From: Edaphobacter flagellatus
Lineage (GTDB): Bacteria > Acidobacteriota > Terriglobia > Terriglobales > Acidobacteriaceae
Reading direction: 5' to 3'
Length of the DNA stretch: 64,000 nt
Assembly: GCF_025264665.1 (NCBI RefSeq)
Contig: NZ_CP073697.1
Coordinates: forward strand, 3,949,501-4,013,500
Shown: positions 47,875 through 54,605 of the stretch, one piece after another
How the letters are laid out: each line of letters begins with the position of its first letter
Numbering within the stretch: the stretch's first letter is position 1
Translations under genes and position numbers: made by a program
The notes under the pieces: generated by a model
What the model saw: only the letters and a program-made list of their open reading frames with translations
Told to the model about the DNA's origin: nothing
Databases searched by the model: none

Positions 47875-49485
47875 ATGTCACTCTTTCGCAAGACCCGCTG
47901 GTCCCGTCGCGATGTGCTCAAGCAAACTGGAATGCTCTCTGCGCTTGGAGCAGCGAATGCTGTTGCTCCGATAGCAGGAGTTGCTGAGGCGGCGAAGCCA
48001 GGTGAGCACAAGCTTCCTGCGCGGAGTGGCACGGATACCGATAACCTCTTTACCCGTATCGGTGTCCGCCCAATCATCAATGGGCGCGGCACCTTTACGA
48101 TCATCAGCGGTTCGCGTTCTCTGCCTGAAGTGAAGCAGGCCATGTACGATGCCTCGTTCTACTACGTGCAGCTTGACGAGATGATGAACGGCATCGGCGC
48201 GCGGCTCGGCCAGTTGATGGGAGCAGAGTGGGGAATTACCACGACAGGCTGCGAGGCGGCAATCTGCCTCGCAACGGTCGCCTGTATGGTTGGCACAAAC
48301 GTCGAACAGAGCCAGGCTCTTCCTTATATCAAGAAGAAGGATCAAGTCATTATTCCCAAGCACTCCCGCAACCAATATGACTTTGGTGTGCGCATGGTGG
48401 GAGCAGAGATCATCGAGGTGGATTCGCCGGAAGAGCTGACGGCGAAGCTCAACGACCGTGTTGCGATGATCTATATCATGTCCAATCCGGGCAATGCCAC
48501 CGGCCCGATGAGCATTAAGAACATCTGCACTATCGCAAAGACGAAGAATGTCCCTGTCTTTGTCGATGCCGCTGCAGAAGAGCCATTGAGGCCCAATATC
48601 CATATTCAGGCGGGAGCTACGCTGGTTGGATATTCCGGCGGCAAGTGCCTGCGCGGGCCGCAGTCCTCGGGCATCCTGCTCGGACAGAAGGACCTCTGCA
48701 AGGCGGCATATTTTCAGGCGGCTCCGCACCACAACTATGGGCGTGCTTTGAAGTGCAGCAAAGAAGAGGCGATGGGCATCCTCGCTGCTGTTGAGACGTG
48801 GTACAAGCGCGATCATGCGGCGGAGCAGAAGATGTGGCGCTCGTGGCTGAACACGATTGAAAACCGGCTCAAAGGTCTTCCATCCACCAGCTTCACCTAT
48901 ATCGAACCAGAGGATCTCTCCAATCGCGCTCCGACACTTCAGATCAAGTGGGATGCCAATGTGTTGAAGATTACCGGGACCGAACTTACGGCACGCCTCG
49001 ATGCCGGAACGCCGCGCATCGTTATCGGTGGCGCGCGCGGCAGGCGTCCCGACATGATGGAAAGCGCCGTCTCCGTAATGCCGTACATGATGGATCCAGG
49101 CGAAGACAAGATCATCGCCGATGCCATCTACGAAGCGCTTACGAAACCCGGCCACTATGAGAATCCCGTTATTCCTGCGGGTGAACCTGCCAAGGTTGCC
49201 GGGGATTGGGCCGTCACGATCCACTATCCGCGAGGGACAGGCGAACAGAAGTTCTCGTTGCAGCAAAACGGCAACGACGTGAGTGGAAACCACATCGGCG
49301 AAATCTACAAAGCGACCTTTAAGGGAAGCATTCACGCAGACCAGCTTGAGCTGCACAGCGGGATGGCCGTTGGTGGCAATACAATTATGTGGACTTTCAA
49401 GGGCAAGGTCGAAGGTAACGAGATCTCTGGCACCGTTAATATGGGCGAGTACGGCAATGCAACATGGACAGCCGTTCGCGCCTGA
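47875..49485 (+). CDS. Tat-exported SelA-fold PLP enzyme with C-terminal beta domain
   Basis: 536 residues. Tat signal with WSRRDVLKQTG, cleavage near AEA-AK (residue 40). SelA-fold core: RPIINGRGTFTII, GITTTGCEAAICLATVAC, VFVDAAAEEPL with Asp231, and PLP Lys257 in GYSGGKCLRGPQSSG. Residues about 440-536 form an additional all-beta domain (DWAVTIHYPRGTGEQKF, VSGNHIGEIYKATFKG, TFKGKVEGNEISGTV) absent from the first enzyme; it resembles small lipocalin-like modules appended to exported acidobacterial hydrolases. Only 28 bases from the RidA gene. It shares the fold with the enzyme at 46037 but is clearly diverged, so the two may act on successive or different substrates. Confidence 0.86.
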   Translation: MSLFRKTRWSRRDVLKQTGMLSALGAANAVAPIAGVAEAAKPGEHKLPARSGTDTDNLFTRIGVRPIINGRGTFTIISGSRSLPEVKQAMYDASFYYVQLDEMMNGIGARLGQLMGAEWGITTTGCEAAICLATVACMVGTNVEQSQALPYIKKKDQVIIPKHSRNQYDFGVRMVGAEIIEVDSPEELTAKLNDRVAMIYIMSNPGNATGPMSIKNICTIAKTKNVPVFVDAAAEEPLRPNIHIQAGATLVGYSGGKCLRGPQSSGILLGQKDLCKAAYFQAAPHHNYGRALKCSKEEAMGILAAVETWYKRDHAAEQKMWRSWLNTIENRLKGLPSTSFTYIEPEDLSNRAPTLQIKWDANVLKITGTELTARLDAGTPRIVIGGARGRRPDMMESAVSVMPYMMDPGEDKIIADAIYEALTKPGHYENPVIPAGEPAKVAGDWAVTIHYPRGTGEQKFSLQQNGNDVSGNHIGEIYKATFKGSIHADQLELHSGMAVGGNTIMWTFKGKVEGNEISGTVNMGEYGNATWTAVRA

Positions 49486-49555
49486 ACAATTTCAAGAAAC
49501 AAGGCTCGGAGAGAGTGCCTTGTCAAAGCATCGTGGTTCTAACTTGAGGAGCACA

Positions 49556-50938
49556 ATGATTCATTCACTGCGTAAACGATCCATCACCTGTTGTGCGGTT
49601 CTTTCGCTGGCCGCCTCATCTGTTTATTCCTTCGCTCAGGAGAGGATGCCGCCGCTTCCGCCGCCTCCAGCAAATATCGCCTACGATCTCATCCTGCAGA
49701 GCGGTCATGTCATCGACGATAAGAATCACATCGATTCGGTGATGGACGTCGCCATCAAGAATGGCAAGATCGCTAAGGTCGCTCCGCACATTGCCTCTTC
49801 AGAAGCACTCAAGACCATCGATGTCAAAGGCCTTTACGTCACGCCGGGTCTCATCGATCTTCACGTGCACGTCTACAGCGGTACAGGCGAAAAGAATTCC
49901 TACGCTGGCGACAATAGCGTTCCTCCCGACGGTTTTACCTTCCGCGTCGGAGTCACCACGGTTGTTGATGCGGGCTGCGCCGGCTGGCGTAACTTCGAGG
50001 ACTTCAAGGATCGCATCATTGATCGCTCTAAGACCCGCGTCCTCGCCATGCTGAACATCGTGGGTTCCGGGATGCGTGGCGATAAGTACGAGAACAATCA
50101 GGCCGACATGGACGGGGAAGCCACCGCAAAGATGGCGCTCAAGTACCCGAATGTTGTTGTGGGCATCAAGACCGCCCATTACGCCGGGCCAGAGTGGACG
50201 CCGGTCGAGCAGGCCGTCATCGCCGGCACGAAAGCCAATATTCCTGTCATGGTCGACTTCGGCAACAATCATCCCGAGAGCCGCCCTCTCTATGACCTGC
50301 TGACGAAGAAGTTGCGTCCTGGCGACATCTACACACACATGTACTCCGGCCTGCGCAATGAGCAGGACCCTGTCACGATGGGGCCCAGCAAGGCCTTCAT
50401 CGAAGGCCGCAAGCGTGGCATCTTCTTCGACACAGGCACAGGCGGTGGCAGCTTCAAGTTCTCGCTCGCAGTACCCATGGTCAAAGATGGTTTTATTCCG
50501 GACTCCATTTCGACGGATCTTCATATCGGCAGCATGAACGGTGCAACCAAGGACGAGCTCAATGTCGCCAGCAAGATGATGGCGATTGGCATCTCCTTGC
50601 AGGAGGCGGTGGCCGAAATGACCTCGCATCCGGCGCGCGAGATCAAGCATGAAGAACTAGGCAATCTCTCCGTCGGTTCCGTTGCCGACGTCGCGGTGCT
50701 TCGCCTGGAAGAAGGCCACTACGGTTTCACCGATATGGTCAATGGCCGCCTCGACGGAACGAAGAAGCTGACTGCCGAGATCACCATCAAGGACGGCAGG
50801 ATCGTCTATGATCTCAATGGCATGGAAGCAGACAAGTGGGATGCTCCGGCCGATCCCAACGCAGCCTACGCCTATCGCTGGACGACCTTCGCGCCCCGTG
50901 TGCGTCAAGTACGTCCGAGCGACAACAATCGTCACTAA
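49556..50938 (+). CDS. Exported amidohydrolase/deacetylase (Atu3266/EF_0837-like)
   Basis: 460 residues with a signal peptide (cleavage near SFA-QE). Binuclear metal ligands of the amidohydrolase fold are in place: HVH (His103, His105), probable carboxylated Lys205 in GIKTAHY, His208/His261 (YTHMYSG) and Asp321 in STDLHIG. The family is often encoded next to SelA-like proteins in other bacteria and includes N-acyl or ester hydrolases. GAGGAG precedes the ATG at 49556; the open frame extends upstream into the PLP enzyme gene without meaning. It ends the plus-strand operon and would supply the free amine to the PLP enzymes. Confidence 0.88.
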   Translation: MIHSLRKRSITCCAVLSLAASSVYSFAQERMPPLPPPPANIAYDLILQSGHVIDDKNHIDSVMDVAIKNGKIAKVAPHIASSEALKTIDVKGLYVTPGLIDLHVHVYSGTGEKNSYAGDNSVPPDGFTFRVGVTTVVDAGCAGWRNFEDFKDRIIDRSKTRVLAMLNIVGSGMRGDKYENNQADMDGEATAKMALKYPNVVVGIKTAHYAGPEWTPVEQAVIAGTKANIPVMVDFGNNHPESRPLYDLLTKKLRPGDIYTHMYSGLRNEQDPVTMGPSKAFIEGRKRGIFFDTGTGGGSFKFSLAVPMVKDGFIPDSISTDLHIGSMNGATKDELNVASKMMAIGISLQEAVAEMTSHPAREIKHEELGNLSVGSVADVAVLRLEEGHYGFTDMVNGRLDGTKKLTAEITIKDGRIVYDLNGMEADKWDAPADPNAAYAYRWTTFAPRVRQVRPSDNNRH

Positions 50939-50954
50939 ACTTCCTGGTCGCAGC

Positions 50955-50986
50955 AAAATGGCTCAGCATATGCTGAGCCATTTTTG
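50955..50986. terminator. Bidirectional terminator, perfect 30-bp palindrome
   Basis: AAAATGGCTCAGCAT and its exact reverse complement fill 50955-50984, with T/A runs on both ends. It closes both the plus-strand enzyme operon and the convergent lactonase operon. Confidence 0.92.
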
Positions 50987-51004
50987 TTTGTCATACGATT
51001 GCGT

Positions 51005-52159
51005 CTAGACGAAGACAATACACTGCGGCCGCGACAACGGGAAGCTCTTGCCGTCGTTCGCCAGTTTGCCGGTCTTAGGGTCGCGTGCAAATACAGAAAG
51101 ATTGTCGGTTGCCTGATTTGCGACCAGCAGCCATTTACCGCTTGGAGACAATGCAATATGCCGCGGGGTCTTGCCTCCGCACGAGGTTCTCTCCATGAGC
51201 GTCAGCTTCCCATCCGCTGGCGATATCGAGAACGACACCATAAAGTCATCCAGGCGGTTTGCGACGTACACAAAGCGGCCCTTCTTATCCATCACAATGT
51301 CCGACGGAGCAGACGGTCCCTGATGTCCCTCCGGTACCGTCGAGATCAATTGCACGGTTGTGAAGACACCCTTCTTTTTGTCCCACTGCAGCACGTTGAC
51401 CGACGAGCCCACTTCATTTACGCAGTAGGCCCACTTATGGTTCGGATGGAAGAGCAGGGAACGCGGCCCTGAACCAGGCTCGGCCTTCCACGCAGGAGGA
51501 TCTTGCGCCGTCAACTTCGCTGTCGATGCGTCCAGGTGATAGACGTGAATTTCGTCCAGTCCCAGATCGTTCACAAAGAAATATTTGTTGTCCGGAGAAA
51601 CCGTCGCGCGATGGCCCCGCGGCCCCTTCTGCTGCGGCATCGGACCATGGCCCTCGTATTGAAAGAACGAGACCGCCTCGCTCAACTTGCCGCTCGGGTC
51701 CACGGCAAACGATGCAGCGCTGCCTCCGCCATAGTTCGCGGCAAAGACGCAACGGCCCGTATGATCGACGCTGACATGGCACGTCCCCGAGCCTTTGGCG
51801 GACACTTCATTGATCTTCGTCAGCTTCATCGTGCTGCGATCGACAACATAGCTTGAGACAGCACCGCTTCGCTTGCCTTCGTACTGATTCAGCTCATTGG
51901 CTGTAAACAGAAACTTGTGGTTTGGCGACAAGGCGAGAAATGTTGGGCTATCGGCCTCTGCTGCCAGCGCAGTCTGTTTCAGCTCGCCGGTCGCCTCATC
52001 GAAACTGTACGCATAAATACCTTTGCTCGTCTGTCCTGTCTGCGTTCCTACAAACAACATGCGCTCACCGGAATGCTTTGCCCAGGCTGGAGAAGCTCCA
52101 AGCACCGCAGCTGCCGAGGCTCCGTGAAGAAATCCACGCCTCGATATCTTCGTTGACAT
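51005..52159 (-). CDS. Tat-exported lactonase-family beta-propeller
   Basis: 384 residues: Tat signal ISRRGFLHG, cleavage near AWA-KH, then a seven-bladed propeller of the 6-phosphogluconolactonase (YbhE/Pgl) type: MLFVGTQTGQTSKGIYAYSFD, PTFLALSPNHKFLFTANEL, GTCHVSVDHTGRCVFAANYGGG, PRHIALSPSGKWLLVANQATDN. Phosphorylated sugars are unlikely periplasmic substrates, so it may hydrolyse a free sugar-acid lactone. Second gene of a two-gene minus-strand operon, 42 bases after its paralogue, and convergent with the enzyme operon. Confidence 0.85.
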   Translation of the reverse strand: MSTKISRRGFLHGASAAAVLGASPAWAKHSGERMLFVGTQTGQTSKGIYAYSFDEATGELKQTALAAEADSPTFLALSPNHKFLFTANELNQYEGKRSGAVSSYVVDRSTMKLTKINEVSAKGSGTCHVSVDHTGRCVFAANYGGGSAASFAVDPSGKLSEAVSFFQYEGHGPMPQQKGPRGHRATVSPDNKYFFVNDLGLDEIHVYHLDASTAKLTAQDPPAWKAEPGSGPRSLLFHPNHKWAYCVNEVGSSVNVLQWDKKKGVFTTVQLISTVPEGHQGPSAPSDIVMDKKGRFVYVANRLDDFMVSFSISPADGKLTLMERTSCGGKTPRHIALSPSGKWLLVANQATDNLSVFARDPKTGKLANDGKSFPLSRPQCIVFV

Positions 52160-52201
52160 CGTCTCTATAGCTCCTTGTTGAGTTCGTTTGCGGCAGAGGC
52201 A

Positions 52202-53323
52202 CTAACTATAAATGACCTGAAGGCAGATCGGTGCTTCGACGCGCGCCAGCAAGCGCGCATTGCTCACCGCACCGGTTGCGTCCAGCGAAGCTCCCCAGAT
52301 CGCTCCACGCTCTTTATTGATGGTGGTGATGTACCTTCCGTCATCCGACAATGCAAGTGCCTGTAGCACTCCCATCTCTTCTGCCTGACGGCCTGCCATC
52401 TTCAGTTCGCCGGTCGATGGATTGACCTTCCATGCTGCAACACCGCCGCCTGCATCGCATGCGAAAAGAGATCTTCCCGATGGATGCACCGCGAGTACCT
52501 CCGCACCATCCGTCACCCCGGAGAATGCAAGATGTTGCCGCATCGTTGCTACATGTCCGGCTTCGTAGTTGTACTCGTAGCTCTGCAACGAATCTCCATG
52601 CGCCACGAAGAGCAGCTTCCCTTCAGGAGCAAAGGCAAGATGCCGCGGTCCATCCCCTTGTTGCGTGGCGCTCAGCGTGTGCGGAATCAGTCCATCGCCA
52701 TGCGCAAGAGTGCGCAGTCGCGAGGTCCCCTGATCGGCACTCACAATGCGGCCGACACGATCAAAGGCCGTAGCGCGAGGCTGCGTCGTGCGGCCATCGC
52801 TATCCCCCGTCTCCTTCAGAATTCCTGTAACGCGACCTACAGATCCGTCGTCCTCGATCGCCAGCGTGTTGTATACGCCGCCACCGTGTGCTGCGACTAC
52901 AAGCTTTTTGCCATCGTGCGACACTGCCATATGCCGCGGCATCGTCGCCGACAGCGAAAGCTCCTGCCTATTGAGCTTCGTCAACGTTCCATCAGGGTTG
53001 ATGGCGAATGCCTCCACGGTGCCTCTGGGCAGCCCGCGATACTCCGCTATTTCATTGGCCGCGTACAGTACACGTCCGTTCGGTGCCAGCGCCAGTGCAG
53101 CAGGACGTGCGCTGGCTATGCTTTGAATCTTCTCGGCACGACCTCCGCGAATGGCGAAGACCTCAATCGTGCCTGCCCCGCTGCCTGCATAGGCGACAGC
53201 ATGCTTCGGCGAGCCGATACCTTGGGCGAAGGCCATCGACGAAGCTAACCCACGTGCAGAAAGCGCTGTCGCACCCATCACCTGAACGAAGTTTCTCCTG
53301 CTCCAGTTCCTCTGTTCACTCAT
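52202..53323 (-). CDS. Tat-exported lactonase-family beta-propeller (paralogue)
   Basis: 373 residues: Tat signal WSRRNFVQVMG, cleavage near AFA-QG, then propeller blades such as PAALALAPNGRVLYAANEI, PRHMAVSHDGKKLVVAAHGGG, PRHLAFAPEGKLLFVAHG and VLAVHPSGRSLFACDAGGG. Distant from the neighbour at 51005 in sequence but of the same fold and length. It is transcribed first; a TATATA at 53376-53381 could be its -10 element, with no good -35, and operator 2 lies a further 70 bases upstream. Confidence 0.84.
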   Translation of the reverse strand: MSEQRNWSRRNFVQVMGATALSARGLASSMAFAQGIGSPKHAVAYAGSGAGTIEVFAIRGGRAEKIQSIASARPAALALAPNGRVLYAANEIAEYRGLPRGTVEAFAINPDGTLTKLNRQELSLSATMPRHMAVSHDGKKLVVAAHGGGVYNTLAIEDDGSVGRVTGILKETGDSDGRTTQPRATAFDRVGRIVSADQGTSRLRTLAHGDGLIPHTLSATQQGDGPRHLAFAPEGKLLFVAHGDSLQSYEYNYEAGHVATMRQHLAFSGVTDGAEVLAVHPSGRSLFACDAGGGVAAWKVNPSTGELKMAGRQAEEMGVLQALALSDDGRYITTINKERGAIWGASLDATGAVSNARLLARVEAPICLQVIYS

Positions 53324-53444
53324 AGCTTTGATCGAGCGCTCCAGCGCATACTCCTTACATAAAGTCGCCGTTCCTTATATAGCTGCGCGGCTTTTCCAAA
53401 GATCATCGCACAACCAGGCAACGCTTGGCTCTCCGGATTTTCGC

Positions 53445-53462
53445 TTATGTCAAATGGCCTAA
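53445..53462. promoter_or_regulatory. Operator 2 (TAGGTCA-type palindrome) upstream of lactonase operon
   Basis: TTATGTCAAATGGCCTAA differs from operator 1 (41561) at one of 18 positions. A further half-site TGGGTCA lies at 53465-53471. It stands in the 209-base gap upstream of the lactonase operon, about 72 bases from the putative -10 element; the gap holds no other gene. Confidence 0.7.
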
Positions 53463-53532
53463 TATTGGGTCAAGCATTGGTCCTATCCATATTAAAGGCA
53501 TAAAGGATCAGTGACTTCCTGCAAATAGAGGG

Positions 53533-54354
53533 TCAACGAGTCGACAGCCACCATCCATCTCCTGCGCACCATGCTGTTTTGTCAGGATTGTTATTGCGCC
53601 GTAGTGATCGAACCCTTTCCGCATGCCCTCGTCGAAAACACTCAACCAGCTGTTGTTCCATGGCCGCATCGCGAGCTCCAATGCATCCCACAAACTGCGC
53701 TCCGCAGATGAATTGTGCGGAGTAGTTTTCCTCATGTCGTGTGACCAGCAGCATCGCTCCTCCACCATGGTCAGAAGTCAACGGGAAGAGCAGTCTTCCT
53801 CTATCACGTAGTGCATCCAGCCATGTGCTCAGCGGCGAAGTGGCCCCCGCATTGACATACAGCACATCGCACATCGGCAGGTTCGCCGTGCCGGAGCGCG
53901 CATGAACGTGCACCCAGGGCAGCGAGCGCAGATTCTCTGCGGCCTTCTGGGCCAGGGATGGCTCAATCTCATAACCTTCCACAAATCCGTCGCTGCCTAT
54001 CAGCCTCGCCAATATGGCGGTGTAATAACCGAGGCCCACGCCGACATGAACTGCCGTCTCTCCTGGCGTGATCGTGAGCGCAGCGAAGCATCGTGCATGA
54101 AGGCTCGGCTGTCCATTGTTAATCGCTGCTTCGCTCTTTAGCTGCACCAGTACATCCTGATACAGCATAGTCGGATCATCCGTCAGCAAGCCCGCATCTC
54201 CCCGCGCTCCAAATATCCGCCATGGAGGCGGCCCAAGAAACTCTTCCCGTGGTGTTGCGGCAAAGGCTTGTGCAATGGCACTGTCTTCGGCAACGCCAGC
54301 ACTCGCGGCCATCTGTCTGGCGAACTGCGCCCGTTGCTCCGTTCGTTCCATCAT
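53533..54354 (-). CDS. Protein-L-isoaspartate O-methyltransferase-like protein
   Basis: 273 residues, SAM-dependent methyltransferase of the PCMT group: N-terminal RAQFARQMAA and AFAATPREEFLGP, SAM site VHVGVGLGYYTAILARL, EIEPSLAQKAAENL, and a late GRLLFPLTSD. The first motif is VGVG.GYY instead of the usual DIGTGSGYQ-like sequence, and about 60 C-terminal residues exceed the standard 210. Repair of damaged aspartyl residues is the usual role, but the divergence leaves other substrates possible. No signal peptide. Confidence 0.75.
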   Translation of the reverse strand: MMERTEQRAQFARQMAASAGVAEDSAIAQAFAATPREEFLGPPPWRIFGARGDAGLLTDDPTMLYQDVLVQLKSEAAINNGQPSLHARCFAALTITPGETAVHVGVGLGYYTAILARLIGSDGFVEGYEIEPSLAQKAAENLRSLPWVHVHARSGTANLPMCDVLYVNAGATSPLSTWLDALRDRGRLLFPLTSDHGGGAMLLVTRHEENYSAQFICGAQFVGCIGARDAAMEQQLVECFRRGHAERVRSLRRNNNPDKTAWCAGDGWWLSTR

Positions 54355-54584
54355 GCTCCCGCCGCTTCTCGCCAGCAGAGCTGCCGCAAACCCCGCTGTG
54401 CGCAGAGATAGCTTATTGGATGAGCAAAACCGTGACGACGCCTGTCCCCAAAAGTTTCACTGAATACAGAAAAATTTAAAAAATACCGCGACTTGTCTCT
54501 CCGCGCGATGTTATACAAGGTGCCTGCAGAGTTTCGCTAGGGCAGCCAGAAGCCGCTCCGCTGCCAGGTAGCAAGACCGAATCA

Positions 54585-54598
54585 CAGCCTGGAGGCTG
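54585..54598 (+). promoter_or_regulatory. Hairpin covering the DUF1800 ribosome binding site
   Basis: CAGCCTGGAGGCTG can fold on itself and contains the GGAGG (54591-54595) that serves the ATG at 54606. Just upstream GGCAGC (54541-54546) can pair with GCTGCC near 54560, so the leader is structured. A TTATAC near 54520 may be a -10 element. The gap of 250 bases shows no other gene. Confidence 0.4.
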
Positions 54599-54605
54599 AG
54601 TGAAC

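Noticed and set aside
47878..49356. 492-codon open frame on the minus strand
   Set aside because: Antisense to the second PLP enzyme gene; no recognisable features.
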